A stretch of 64,000 nt of DNA, taken from NCBI RefSeq assembly GCF_014196625.1, contig NZ_JACIDZ010000010.1, positions 124,001 to 188,000 of the forward strand, in the 5' to 3' direction. The position numbers and the translations under genes were made by a program. Numbering within the stretch: the stretch's first letter is position 1; each line of letters begins with the position of its first letter. The notes under the pieces are model-generated. The model had not been told where the DNA came from and ran no database searches. It saw only the letters and a program-made list of their open reading frames with translations. This document shows positions 15,865 to 26,200 of this stretch, piece after piece. The stretch is from Martelella radicis (GTDB lineage Bacteria > Pseudomonadota > Alphaproteobacteria > Rhizobiales > Rhizobiaceae).

Positions 15865-16524
15865 TCAATCGTCGCCCTGACGCAAGGCCAGGCTTGCGGC
15901 AAGAGGCCCGACAACCGCAAAAAAAAGCGTAAGCGCGACGAGGATCAGGAAGGGCGGCAGGAATGCCTCGATCTCGGACGTCGCCGCATAGCTTGCCCCG
16001 ACCCCGAAGATCAGCACGGGGATTGCAAGCGGCAGGATCAGGATCGGCACCAGAAGCCCGCCGCGCGGCAGCGACACCGCAATTGCCGCGCCCGCCGCGC
16101 CGATGAAGGTGATGGCGGGCGAGCCGACGAGCAGCGTGATGAAGGCCGCGCCAAGGCCCGCCGGGCCGACATTCATCAAAAGCCCCATGACCGGCGAGAG
16201 GATGACCAGCGGCAGGACATAGGCCGTCCAGTGGGCCAGGCATTTGACCAGAACGATCAGCACCAGCGGCTCGTCCTGCATCTTCAGAAGGTCGAGCGAG
16301 CCGTCGTCCCGCTCGGCGCGAAACAGCCGGTCGAGCCCGATCAGCGTTGAAAGCAGCACCGCGATCCAGACGATTGCCGGGCCGATGCGCGCAAGCAAGG
16401 CCAGATCGGGGCCAACGCCGAAGGGCACGGTGGCAACCACGCAGAGGAAGAACAACAGCCCGACCAGCGCTCCGCCGCCGGCGCGCAAGGCAAGGATGAC
16501 ATCACGGCGGTAAAGCGCGCCCAT
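15865..16524 (-). CDS. ccmB: haem exporter permease CcmB
   Basis: A 219-aa inner-membrane protein with six membrane segments, the permease partner of CcmA. MGALYRRDVILALRAGGGAL at the start, LDRLFRAERDDGSLDLL in the cytoplasmic loop that meets the ATPase, and the closing hydrophobic segments match the family. It begins three bases after the ccmA stop and is followed by ccmC after 40 bases. The length is the usual 220 aa. Confidence 0.95.
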   Translation of the reverse strand: MGALYRRDVILALRAGGGALVGLLFFLCVVATVPFGVGPDLALLARIGPAIVWIAVLLSTLIGLDRLFRAERDDGSLDLLKMQDEPLVLIVLVKCLAHWTAYVLPLVILSPVMGLLMNVGPAGLGAAFITLLVGSPAITFIGAAGAAIAVSLPRGGLLVPILILPLAIPVLIFGVGASYAATSEIEAFLPPFLILVALTLFFAVVGPLAASLALRQGDD

Positions 16525-16527
16525 GGT

Positions 16528-17190
16528 CTAGAACGCCTCCGCCATGAAGGGATCTGCGACAAGACGCGTAGGGCCGGTGAACGCCATCGCCTCAGCGGCC
16601 TCAAGACCGAGCGGCTCATGAGTCGCGGCAATGATGATGCCGCCGTCGCCAAGGTGGCTGTTCATCAGCGCGGCGACAGTCTCCCGGGCAGCCTTGTCGA
16701 GAGCGGCCGTCGGCTCGTCCAGCAGCCAGACCGGGCGATGGGCAACCAGAAGTCGGGCGAAGGCGATGCGGCGCTTCTGGCCTGCCGAAAGGTATGCAAA
16801 GGGAAGATCGAGCACGCCTTCAAGCCCGACAGCCTCGACAGCCTCTTCCGGGTCCAAGCCCGCGCTCTCTTGAAAATCTCCCAGTATCCGTTTCCAGAGG
16901 GCCAGATTTTCACGCGCGGTCAGCTCCTGCTTCATCGCGTTCTGGTGCGCGAGGTAATGGGCGGCAAAGGCGAGCGGCAGCGCGTTTTCGTCGTCGCCGA
17001 TGAAATGGGCATGGCCGCCGGTCTTCCCGACCAGACCCAGAAGCGCGCGCAACGCCGTCGATTTGCCCGCGCCGTTCGGGCCGGTGAAGACCATGCTCTG
17101 ACCGGCGACAAGCGTAAGCGACAAATTGCTGAAAATCAGCATGTCGCCCCGGCTGACCGAAAGGCCTGCAGCCTCTATGCGCAAAGCCAT
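16528..17190 (-). CDS. ccmA: haem exporter ATPase CcmA
   Basis: A 220-aa ABC ATPase and the first gene of the ccm operon. Walker A is TGPNGAGKSTALRALLGL near residue 36, the signature is YLSAGQKRRIAFARLL, and Walker B is PVWLLDEPTAALD. With CcmB it drives release of holo-CcmE from CcmC. The ATG at 17190 (MALRIEAAGLSV) has GGGGAG five bases upstream; an 11-residue longer frame is less likely. It is divergent from acnA, and both promoters lie in the 278-base interval. Confidence 0.95.
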   Translation of the reverse strand: MALRIEAAGLSVSRGDMLIFSNLSLTLVAGQSMVFTGPNGAGKSTALRALLGLVGKTGGHAHFIGDDENALPLAFAAHYLAHQNAMKQELTARENLALWKRILGDFQESAGLDPEEAVEAVGLEGVLDLPFAYLSAGQKRRIAFARLLVAHRPVWLLDEPTAALDKAARETVAALMNSHLGDGGIIIAATHEPLGLEAAEAMAFTGPTRLVADPFMAEAF

Positions 17191-17277
17191 TTGCTCCCCT
17201 TCGCCGGACACGACAGCCCGCATAACTTGCCGGTTGATAAAAAAATTTTAAATTTCAACCATTGTTTATCTGGCACC

Positions 17278-17299
17278 TTTCTTAGAAATTATCTATACA
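17278..17299 (+). promoter_or_regulatory. acnA/ccm divergent promoter region, AT-rich core
   Basis: An AT-rich patch within the divergent interval contains TATACAAT (17292-17299), a good -10 box towards acnA, and a small palindrome TTTCT-T-AGAAA (17278-17288). The palindrome could be a regulator site; no match to a named iron-regulator box is claimed. Confidence 0.35.
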
Positions 17300-17468
17300 A
17301 TGCGCAACCACGCCAGCGGCCGGCGTGAAACACATCCTTGTGCCGAACTTGGGGCATTGCGTCCCACGTGCGGACAGCGGAAATGGTCGCACCCGCATCC
17401 TGATGTCGTAAGTACATAGGCGTTCGCACGGCTAGTCTTGGCCAATCAGAATGAGCGGGGTTTTATCC

Positions 17469-20162
17469 GTGGCTAAATCACTCGACAGTTTTGAATGTCG
17501 CTCCACACTCGATGTGGACGGCAAAGAGTATGTTTACTACAGCCTGCCGAAGGCTGAAGCGAACGGGCTCGAAGGCGTTTCGAAGCTTCCCTTCTCCATG
17601 AAGGTGCTTCTTGAAAACCTTCTTCGCAACGAAGACGGCCGTTCGGTTACCAAAGACGACATCATCGCTGTCGCCAAGTGGCTTAACGACAAGGGCACGG
17701 CCGGCGCCGAGATCGCCTACCGCCCGGCTCGCGTACTGATGCAGGACTTCACCGGCGTTCCCGCCGTCGTTGACCTTGCCGCCATGCGCGACGGCATCGT
17801 CAATCTCGGCGGCGATCCGGAAAAGATCAATCCGCTCGTTCCCGTCGACCTCGTCATCGACCACTCGGTCATCGTCGACGAATTCGGCACGCCGCAGGCC
17901 TTCGCCCACAATGTCGAATATGAATACAAGCGCAACGGCGAACGCTACCGCTTCCTGAAATGGGGCCAGCAGGCGTTCAAGAACTTCCGCGTCGTGCCCC
18001 CCGGCACCGGCATCTGTCACCAGGTGAACCTCGAATATCTCGGCCAGACCGTCTGGACCAAGGAAGAGGACGGCGCCGAAATCGCCTATCCCGACACCTG
18101 CGTCGGCACCGACAGCCACACCACCATGATCAACGGTCTCGGCGTTCTCGGCTGGGGCGTCGGCGGCATCGAGGCTGAGGCTGCCATGCTCGGCCAGCCG
18201 GTTTCCATGCTGCTGCCGGAAGTCATCGGCTTCAAGCTGACGGGCGAGCTGAAGGAAGGCGTGACCGCGACCGACCTCGTGCTGACCGTCGTGCAGATGC
18301 TGCGCAAGAAGGGCGTCGTTTCCAAATTCGTCGAATTCTACGGCGCAGGCCTTGATTCCATGTCGCTCGCCGACCGCGCCACGATCGGCAATATGGGTCC
18401 GGAATACGGCGCGACCTGCGGCTTCTTCCCCGTCGACTTCGAAACGCTGCGTTACCTCGACATGTCGGGCCGCACCAAGGAGCGTATCGCCCTGGTCGAT
18501 GCCTATTCCAAGGCACAGGGCATGTACCGCGAATCGGGCGGCGAGGATCCGGTCTTCACCGACACGCTGGAACTCGACCTCGGCGACGTTGTGCCGTCCA
18601 TGGCCGGCCCGAAGCGCCCGGAAGGCCGCATCGCGCTGGAAAACATCGCCTCCGGCTTCGCCGACGCGATGGTCAACATGTACAACAAGGAAGAAGGCGC
18701 GATCGAAAAGCGCTATCCGGTGGAAGGCACGGATTATGACCTCGGCCACGGCGATGTCGCCATTGCCGCCATCACTTCGTGCACCAACACCTCCAACCCG
18801 TCCGTGCTGATCGCGGCCGGCCTTCTTGCCCGCAACGCCGTTGCCAAGGGCTTGAAGACCAAGCCGTGGGTCAAGACTTCGCTCGCACCCGGATCCCAGG
18901 TCGTTGCCGAATATCTGGAAAAGGCCGGCCTGCAGGACGATCTCGATGCGCTCGGCTTCAACCTCGTCGGTTTCGGCTGCACCACCTGCATCGGCAATTC
19001 CGGTCCGCTGCCGGCTCCGGTCTCCAAGACCATCAACGACAAGGGCCTGATTGCCGCCGGTGTTCTCTCCGGCAACCGCAACTTCGAAGGCCGCATCTCG
19101 CCGGACGTTCAGGCGAACTACCTGGCCTCCCCGCCGCTGGTCGTCGCCCATGCGCTGGCCGGCACGGTGACCAAGGACCTGACCACCGAGCCGCTCGGCG
19201 AGGACAAGGACGGCAATCCGGTCTACCTCAAGGACATCTGGCCGTCGGCCAAGGAAGTCCAGGAGACGATCGAGAAATACGTCACCCGCGAGCTCTACGA
19301 GAGCAAGTATGCGGACGTCTTCAAGGGCGACGAAAACTGGCAGGCGGTTCAGATCCCCGACGGCCAGACCTACGCCTGGGACGACAACTCGACCTATGTG
19401 CAGAACCCGCCCTATTTCGTCGGCATGACGCAGACGCCGGGCGCGGTTTCCGACATCAAGGGCGCGCGCATTCTCGGCCTCTTCGGCGACAAGATCACCA
19501 CCGACCACATTTCTCCGGCGGGCTCCATCAAGGCGCAGTCGCCCGCAGGCGAATATCTGATCGGCCATGGCGTTTCGGTTGCCGACTTCAACCAGTACGG
19601 CACGCGTCGCGGCAATCACGAAGTGATGATGCGCGGCACCTTCGCCAATATCCGCATCCGCAATCACATGCTCGGCCCGAACGGCAAGGAAGGTGGCTAC
19701 ACGATCCACTATCCGTCCAAGGAAGAGATGTCGATCTTCGACGCAGCCATGGAATACAAGAAGGAAGGCGTTCCGCTCGTCATCTTCGCCGGCGGCGAAT
19801 ATGGCAACGGCTCCTCGCGTGACTGGGCGGCCAAGGGCACCAACCTTCTGGGCGTGCGCGCCGTGATTGCCGAAAGCTACGAGCGTATCCACCGCTCGAA
19901 CCTCGTCGGCATGGGCGTCATTCCGTTCACGCTGGAAGACGGCGCAAGCTGGGAAAGCCTCGGCCTGAAGGGCGACGAGACAGTCTCCATCGAAGGCCTC
20001 GCCGACATCAAGCCGCGCGAGAAGAAGGTCGCCAAGGTGACCTTTGCCGACGGCACGGTGAAGGACGTTCCGATCCTCTGCCGCATCGACACGCTCGACG
20101 AGCTCACCTACGTCAACAATGGCGGCATCCTGCAGACGGTGCTGCGCGATCTGGCCGCCTGA
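17469..20162 (+). CDS. acnA: aconitate hydratase A
   Basis: An 897-aa 4Fe-4S enzyme of the citric acid cycle that isomerises citrate to isocitrate. Cluster cysteines are in [14 protein letters not shown] and [14 protein letters not shown]; the C-terminal swivel domain has [20 protein letters not shown] at 17469 is chosen because GAGCGGGG lies just upstream and the product then starts VAKSLDSF, like rhizobial AcnA; an in-frame ATG at 17451 would add six residues but lacks a ribosome site. A terminator follows. The 948-aa open frame on the opposite strand is a codon-bias shadow. Confidence 0.97.
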   Translation: MAKSLDSFECRSTLDVDGKEYVYYSLPKAEANGLEGVSKLPFSMKVLLENLLRNEDGRSVTKDDIIAVAKWLNDKGTAGAEIAYRPARVLMQDFTGVPAVVDLAAMRDGIVNLGGDPEKINPLVPVDLVIDHSVIVDEFGTPQAFAHNVEYEYKRNGERYRFLKWGQQAFKNFRVVPPGTGICHQVNLEYLGQTVWTKEEDGAEIAYPDTCVGTDSHTTMINGLGVLGWGVGGIEAEAAMLGQPVSMLLPEVIGFKLTGELKEGVTATDLVLTVVQMLRKKGVVSKFVEFYGAGLDSMSLADRATIGNMGPEYGATCGFFPVDFETLRYLDMSGRTKERIALVDAYSKAQGMYRESGGEDPVFTDTLELDLGDVVPSMAGPKRPEGRIALENIASGFADAMVNMYNKEEGAIEKRYPVEGTDYDLGHGDVAIAAITSCTNTSNPSVLIAAGLLARNAVAKGLKTKPWVKTSLAPGSQVVAEYLEKAGLQDDLDALGFNLVGFGCTTCIGNSGPLPAPVSKTINDKGLIAAGVLSGNRNFEGRISPDVQANYLASPPLVVAHALAGTVTKDLTTEPLGEDKDGNPVYLKDIWPSAKEVQETIEKYVTRELYESKYADVFKGDENWQAVQIPDGQTYAWDDNSTYVQNPPYFVGMTQTPGAVSDIKGARILGLFGDKITTDHISPAGSIKAQSPAGEYLIGHGVSVADFNQYGTRRGNHEVMMRGTFANIRIRNHMLGPNGKEGGYTIHYPSKEEMSIFDAAMEYKKEGVPLVIFAGGEYGNGSSRDWAAKGTNLLGVRAVIAESYERIHRSNLVGMGVIPFTLEDGASWESLGLKGDETVSIEGLADIKPREKKVAKVTFADGTVKDVPILCRIDTLDELTYVNNGGILQTVLRDLAA

Positions 20163-20192
20163 TAAGGCCACAGCCATTGATGTGAAACGAAG

Positions 20193-20224
20193 ACCGGGCG
20201 GCGCAAGCTGCCCGGTTTCTTTTG
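20193..20224 (+). terminator. rho-independent terminator after acnA
   Basis: ACCGGGC and GCCCGGT pair around a ten-base loop, followed by TTCTTTTG, 31 bases after the acnA stop. Confidence 0.85.
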
Positions 20225-20254
20225 GACGCCAAGCCGACATACCGTCCACGTCCT

Positions 20255-20293
20255 CCTCGTGCTTGACACGAGGATCCAGACAGCATGGTCTGG
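20255..20293. repeat. REP-like dispersed palindrome
   Basis: CCTCGTG-CTTGA-CACGAGG is followed directly by a second stem, CCAGAC-AGCATG-GTCTGG. The sequence around it (CGTGCTTGACACGAGGATCC) resembles the short palindromic elements scattered between genes in Rhizobiales, whose reverse strand reads out as LDPRVKxEDD peptides. Only this copy was seen in the window. Confidence 0.7.
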
Positions 20294-20356
20294 TTGTGTT
20301 GTGGCCACGCACCTTGTAACCCATCTTTCAAGCGCGTTTTCAGGGAGCATTGCGTC

Positions 20357-21442
20357 ATGTCATCCATACCCTTCGCAGTCATCGGTTCCGGCTGGCGGGC
20401 GGCTTTCTTCCTCAAGATCGCCAGCCTGCTTCCCGGGCATTTTCGCGCCGTCGGCATTGTCACCGGTCGACCGGAGGCCGAGCGAACGGCGCTGGCGGAG
20501 CGTTGGAGCGTCCCGGCCTTCTCCTCTGTCGAAACGCTTCTGGAAGCTACGAAGCCAGAATTTGCCGTGGTTTCAGTTCGCAAGGACGAAATCGTGGCGC
20601 GCATCTCGGAGCTAGCAACGTGCAATCTTCCAGTGCTCGCCGAAACCCCGGTCGCCCCCGACCACGGTGGCCTGCTCGCAATCAACGCGCTGGTGGAAGC
20701 GGGCGCGAGGATCGAAGTGGCCGAGCAGTATTTCCTGCACCCGATCATTGCGGCGATGCGGCGCCTGATCGATGAAGGACTGATCGGTACGCCGAACTAC
20801 GCCCATGTTTCGCTCATGCAGACCTATCACGGCATCTCCGTGATGCGGAAGCTTCTGGGCATCGGCTTCGAAAACGCGACCGTCACCGCCAACAGTTTTT
20901 CCCTGCCGGTGGTCAAGGGTCCGGGCCGGTTTGATCAGCCGGAACGCCTCGAAATCATCGAGGCCAGCCAGACCATCGCCACCTTCGATTTCGACGGCAA
21001 AGTGGGCGTCTATGACTTTGCCGACGCCCAGCACCGCAGCCGTATCCGTTCGCCACGTCTTACCGTGCGCGGCGAACGCGGCGAGATCACGCCCGAACGC
21101 ACGACCTATCTGATCGATGAGAGCACGCCGGTGACGGTTGAGCTCGCCCGCATGGACAAGGGCCATTTCACCAATTTCGAGGGTTATCACCATCACGCCA
21201 TCATGGCCGGCGGGCGCTATATTTACGAAAATCCCTTTCCCGGTCCGCATCTGACCGATGACGAGATCGCGGTCGCGACCTGCCTTGCCAATATGCGCGC
21301 CTTTGTCGAGGACGGCCTGTCCTCTTACAGCTTCGCAGAGGCTGCGCAGGACTGCGCTCTGGCCGCAGCGATGGAAAAGGCCGCCACACGCGGGCGCCCG
21401 ATGGCAACCGAAACCAAGCCCTGGCAGCGCTCTGGTTCGTAG
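20357..21442 (+). CDS. Gfo/Idh/MocA family oxidoreductase
   Basis: A 361-aa NAD(P)-dependent oxidoreductase. The Rossmann segment FAVIGSGWRAAFFLKIASLL is at residues 5-25, and the second dinucleotide element VSVRKDEIVARISELA and LPVLAETPVAPD (an Ala in place of the usual Lys of EKP) follow. The C-terminal half is the family's alpha/beta domain. The usual EKP catalytic Lys being replaced (AETP) makes ordinary sugar dehydrogenation doubtful. GGGAG lies 9 bases before the ATG at 20357; longer upstream frames run into the repeat. It appears monocistronic; the substrate is unknown. Confidence 0.8.
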   Translation: MSSIPFAVIGSGWRAAFFLKIASLLPGHFRAVGIVTGRPEAERTALAERWSVPAFSSVETLLEATKPEFAVVSVRKDEIVARISELATCNLPVLAETPVAPDHGGLLAINALVEAGARIEVAEQYFLHPIIAAMRRLIDEGLIGTPNYAHVSLMQTYHGISVMRKLLGIGFENATVTANSFSLPVVKGPGRFDQPERLEIIEASQTIATFDFDGKVGVYDFADAQHRSRIRSPRLTVRGERGEITPERTTYLIDESTPVTVELARMDKGHFTNFEGYHHHAIMAGGRYIYENPFPGPHLTDDEIAVATCLANMRAFVEDGLSSYSFAEAAQDCALAAAMEKAATRGRPMATETKPWQRSGS

Positions 21443-21570
21443 CGCCTCTCGGACCTCCTCCTCTGTTGCGAAAGGCGGCGCGTCAGTTGCGGAACCTTCA
21501 TAATTGAAACCGGAACGATGTTCGCGCCGCCGCGTTTCGCCGCCAAGGGACATGAACACCGGAGCACGAT

Positions 21571-22164
21571 GTGAGCAACGACAAAGAGGAGCAACCGAAT
21601 TCGCTGACCGGGATCACGCGGGAAGCGCTTGACCATTCCGACGGAGAACGGGTTTCGGTCAACGACATGCTTTCGACATTCGGTTCGGCCTCCTTCGTGC
21701 CGCTGCTGATCCTGCCGTCGCTTCTGGTCATGTCGCCCCTTGGCGGCGTGCCGGGATTGTCCTCGCTGTTCGGAATCATGATCGTGCTGATCGCCGGTCA
21801 GCGGCTGATCGGGCAGAAGAGCATCTGGCTCCCGGGCTTCGTCCGCAACCGTTCCATTGAGAGCGACAAGGCGGCCGGGGCGATGAAGAAGATGCTGCCT
21901 GCGACCCGTTTCATCGACCGCCATTCGCGCCGGCGCCTCGCCTTCCTGTTTCGCGATCCAGTCACCCTCATTCTTCCGCTTGCCTGCGTGGCGGCCGGCG
22001 CCCTCATGCCGGTTCTGGAGCTCGTGCCCTTCGCTTCGGCTTTTCTGGGGCTCGCCGTCACGCTGATTGCCTATTCGATGTTGAGCCGCGACGGGCTGTA
22101 TGCGCTTCTGGCTCTGGCGCCGGTCGCTGCAGCCCTGTGGGTCGGGCAAACCGTTATCTTGTGA
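21571..22164 (+). CDS. ExoD-family exopolysaccharide synthesis membrane protein
   Basis: A 197-aa inner-membrane protein with a short cytosolic N-terminus and about four to five membrane segments. VSVNDMLSTFGSASFVPLLI, LVMSPLGGVPGLSSLFGIMI and RRRLAFLFRDPVTLILPLAC match the ExoD family, first described in Sinorhizobium as needed for normal exopolysaccharide and alkali tolerance. The start is a GTG at 21571 with GGAGC upstream. The exact biochemical role of the family is unknown. No exo cluster is adjacent. Confidence 0.85.
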   Translation: MSNDKEEQPNSLTGITREALDHSDGERVSVNDMLSTFGSASFVPLLILPSLLVMSPLGGVPGLSSLFGIMIVLIAGQRLIGQKSIWLPGFVRNRSIESDKAAGAMKKMLPATRFIDRHSRRRLAFLFRDPVTLILPLACVAAGALMPVLELVPFASAFLGLAVTLIAYSMLSRDGLYALLALAPVAAALWVGQTVIL

Positions 22165-22278
22165 TGACACACGCATTTTTCACCCCATCGTGACTTTCGA
22201 TTGAAGGGGGATGAGGCTAGATTGACGCCATACTTGATAAGCACCGGCTTATGATGGCCGCGTGATCCCTTTAAACCG

Positions 22279-23031
22279 GTGAAGGTTCCTGCCGTGCTGA
22301 AGCAGACGATCATATCGGCCGCCTTTCTTGCGGCCCTTGCCTTCTCCCCGGCAGAGGCGGGCAGGATCGAACATCCGCTCGGCGTGCTTGAGCTTTTCAC
22401 CTCACAGGGTTGCTCGTCCTGCCCGCCGGCAGACCAGGCCGCGGCCGAGATTGCCGACCAGGGCGACATCATCGTGCTGAGCTACCATGTCGACTACTGG
22501 AACTATCTCGGCTGGACCGACACGATGAGTAGCCGCGAGAACACCGAACGCCAATATGCCTATGGGGAGGCCATGGGCCGCAGCGGCGTCTACACGCCGC
22601 AGGCCATCCTGAACGGACGCGAGCAGATGATCGGCACCAGCAGCGCCGATCTCAACGAGAATTTCGACACGCTTGCCGGAAAGGGCGAAGGCCTCAACGT
22701 GCCGCTTTCTACCAGGATGCAGGGCGACGAAGTGCTGATTGATATCGGCTCCGGCGCCGGCAAGGCGGATGTCCTCGTGGTCTATTTCAAGGGCGAGGAG
22801 AAGGTTGCCATCAAGGAAGGCGAGAACAAGGGCAAGACGATCGCATACCGCAATATTGTCACCGATGTGCAGACGGTGGGCATGTGGCACGGTGAGCCGA
22901 CCCGCATCACCCTTCCCGCCCGCGTTCTCGATCCGCGCGATAGTGACGGCTGCGCCATTCTGCTCCAGACGACCGACAAGGCCGGCAACCCCGGACCGAT
23001 CCTCGGCGCGACCCTGATCACGACGCACTGA
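22279..23031 (+). CDS. exported DUF1223 thioredoxin-like protein
   Basis: A 250-aa secreted protein with a signal peptide (about residues 1-27, AAFLAALAFSPAEAG) and the DUF1223 domain. The motif ELFTSQGCSSCPPADQAA gives a Cys-x2-Cys in thioredoxin position near residue 45, followed by LSYHVDYWNYLGWTDTMSS and GVYTPQAILNGREQMIGT, all hallmarks of the family. The role is presumed periplasmic redox or thiol chemistry but is not established. The start is GTG at 22279; a second GTG at 22294 is possible. Confidence 0.85.
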   Translation: MKVPAVLKQTIISAAFLAALAFSPAEAGRIEHPLGVLELFTSQGCSSCPPADQAAAEIADQGDIIVLSYHVDYWNYLGWTDTMSSRENTERQYAYGEAMGRSGVYTPQAILNGREQMIGTSSADLNENFDTLAGKGEGLNVPLSTRMQGDEVLIDIGSGAGKADVLVVYFKGEEKVAIKEGENKGKTIAYRNIVTDVQTVGMWHGEPTRITLPARVLDPRDSDGCAILLQTTDKAGNPGPILGATLITTH

Positions 23032-23211
23032 GAAACCAGACCGGCCCGGATTTTCAGCGCTCTCGCGCCCGGTTTGCCCGAAGAATTAACAACTTCTTTA
23101 CCATGTTCGGCGAAAGCTATGGGCCAGGACCTTTGATGCGGTCTTGCGTGCGTGAAGGGGACAGCTTGCTTGATGCGCCGCAGGAACCGCCAACCGGAGC
23201 GGGCAAACACC

Positions 23212-26200
23212 ATGGCGCAAACGCGGATGACACAGGACGCAACGGGCGGCAGGCCCTCCCTCGATGCGCTCAACCGCACGATCGAGGGGCTGGAATCGCG
23301 CCTCAGCGACCTCATGGAAGCACGCCCTTCAGCGCAGCGCCCGGCCCCGCGCCGCTTTCCAGAACCTCAGCAGGACCGCTTCCCGCGTGAACGCGCGCCC
23401 ATGCCGAATCCCGGTTCGGCCCGCGTCGACGCAGAATTGCGCGAGATCGGCCGCACGCTGAAGGATCTGCGCGCCAGCGTGCGCGAGGATTTCTCCGCAA
23501 GCCTGCGCGACGAGCTTTCCGGCCTACACACAATGCTAAGCCATCTCGACCGGCAGACCGATACGCGCGATCTCGACGAGGAGACTCGCGGCGAATTGAT
23601 CCGGATTTCCGAAGCCATGGACTGGCTGGTCGCCAATGCGGCAGCCGATGACGACAGCCGTCTGATGGCGGAATTCGACCACCTGCAATCGCTTTTGCGC
23701 GGCCTTGCCGATGCCAAGAGCATCAACCGTCTGGAAAGCCGTTTCGAAAACATCGAGCGCCAGCTTGCCCCATTCGATGCATCGCGGCTCGACGCGGAGC
23801 TGACCGCGCTTGCGCGCGGCATCGACGAGTTGCGCCGCCAGGCTGATGACAATGACAGCGCGCGCAGCCTGGAGGATATCGAGAACCGCCTTTCCTCGCT
23901 CGCCCAGGCGATGGAAGTCCTGTGCACCCGCTTCCCTTCCGTCGGCAAGAAGCTCGACGGTCAGATCGGCTCGATCGAACGGCGCATCGATGATATCAAC
24001 CGCAATCTCGAAAGCCTCGGACGCCGTCAGGGCGAGCCGGTGCGCGATGCCGCCATAGAGCGGCTCGAAGGCCGGCTTTCCGAGCTGGCCAGCGCCGTTA
24101 CCGCAGTCGACTGGCAGATGCGCGACCAGGGCGCCAAACAGCAGACACTTCTGGAAAATCTCGATGGCATGGCTCGGCGCATCGAGGGTCACCGCGGCGA
24201 TGAGGGTCATCTGAAACTAGAAGCCCGCATCGAAAAACTCGCCGCCGCCGTAGAGCGGATCGGCCCCGGCGTCGATCGCCAGGCCCTCGGCAAAGCCGTG
24301 TCCGAGCTTTCAGAAAAGATCGGCCGTATTGATGTGGACGGCGCCGAGCGTCGGATTTCCGAGAAGATCGAAGCCAGCGCGGTCGGCAACTTCAGCGAGG
24401 ATGATCGGCGCGACCTCAAGGCCCAGCTCGACCGGCTTGCGGGGCTCGTCGCCAATCACGGCTTGGAGCCGCGCGCGCTTGACGATGTCGTCAGCCGGAT
24501 CAATGACAGGATCTCCCGCATTGATGTCCAAGGCAGCGAACGCCGCCTTGCCGCCAAGCTCGATTCGCTCAGCCTTTCTTCTTCCGGCGAGAGCGACCGC
24601 GAAGCGTTACGCGACGAGATCCGGCGGCTTTCCGGCCTCATCGAGAACGGCCGGCGCGGAATCGAACCCGCGGCCCTCGACGCGGCCGTCTCCCGCATCA
24701 ACGACAGCATTTCCCGGATCGACCTTGCCGGCGCCGAGCGCAGGCTTTCCTCGCAGATCGCGACCATGCCGGCCCGCGGCGGTGAAACCGGCGGCAAAGC
24801 CCCCGCGCTCGATACGGAAGCCTTCGAAAGACGTCTTGCGGCGCGCATCGATGCCCTCGATCTTTCCGGGACGGAGGAACGGCTTGCCCGCCGGATCGCC
24901 GCGCTGGAGAAGGATGGCTCTGAAGACCGCCTCAGCGCCCAGCTTTCCGCCCTTGCCAACCGTTTCGAGGAAAGCCGTCGCGACACCAGCGCCCCGGCGC
25001 TTGCCAAGCTTGAGCGCCAGATCGCAGAATTGACCACGCTTGTCAGCCGCCCGGATCCGAAACTGCCGCTGGCCGAGCTTGAGGAACGCATCGGCGCGCG
25101 CATCGACAGCCTGACGGCCAGCAATGACGACTATCTCATCGAGGCGGCCCAGCACGCCGCCGAAGAAGCGCTGAAGAATTTCGAGCAGCGCCGCAAGGGC
25201 GAGGCCGACGAGCATATCGCCGTCATCAAGGCGCTTGCCGCCGACATGAAGAACCTCCAGCAGGCAGGTCGCGACAGCGCCGGTGCCGCCTCCCTGCATG
25301 ACACGCTGAAGACAATCGCCGGCAGGCTCGACACGCTGAATGCCGGCGACGGCGGCGAATTCCCGGCTGGCGAAGGGAGGCGCGCGGAGACCGGCCCTTT
25401 CGTCGCAAAAGCGCCAACCATGCCACAGCAGGCCGGCAGGCCGGTTGAGAAGGCAGAAATCGAGGAAAGACAGCCGCCGCGCTTCGAGACCCGGTTCCCT
25501 GCGCCCACCGCAAGGCCCGCCCAGGCCCCGGCCGCCGGGAAAAAGCCCGAGGACAAGGCAAGCGACGATGTGCTCGACATCCTTTCGCGCGTGCGCGCCG
25601 GACAGAAGCCGGAAGGCCCTGTCCTGCCGATCCACGACCGTCCGGTTGCCAAGACGGAATACAAGAAACGCGATCCCGGCAAACCCGCCGGCGTGCGCAA
25701 CCAGCGCTTTTCCGCCTCCGGCCCGCAGGGCGACCTGATCGCGGCGGCCCGCCGCGCCGCCCGCTCAGCGCTTGCCAATGCCGAGGACATGACGCCTTCC
25801 GTCTCGCCCAAGGGCAAGAAGGACGGGGACGGGGACAAACCTTCCGGCGACGGCTTTTCACGCAGGCCCGTCTACCTCGCTGCCGGGGCCATCCTGCTGG
25901 CGATCATGGCCTACCCCTTCCTCACCGATCTCGGCCGTGACCGCGAGACCATCATGGAGGCCGTCAAGACCTTCGAGGATACGCCGCCTTCCTTTGCAGC
26001 GCCTTCGCGCCCGACGGCAAACGGAACGGCAGCGCGCTCGGCGGCGCAGCAGAATGTTGCCTCGGCGCCCTCGCTGCGGGCACCGGAACGCGAGGCGGTC
26101 AAGACCAATTTCGCCGCCGAGGCGCCCGAGATCGCCGCCGCGCCGGCCGCGCGCGCTTTCCGCATGATCGAGGCCGACAACACGCTTGTGACCGGCAGCA

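Noticed and set aside
17478-20324. A 948-codon open frame antisense to acnA
   Set aside because: Aconitase on the plus strand is unambiguous, and the antisense frame only reads its reverse codons and runs into the REP-like repeat.
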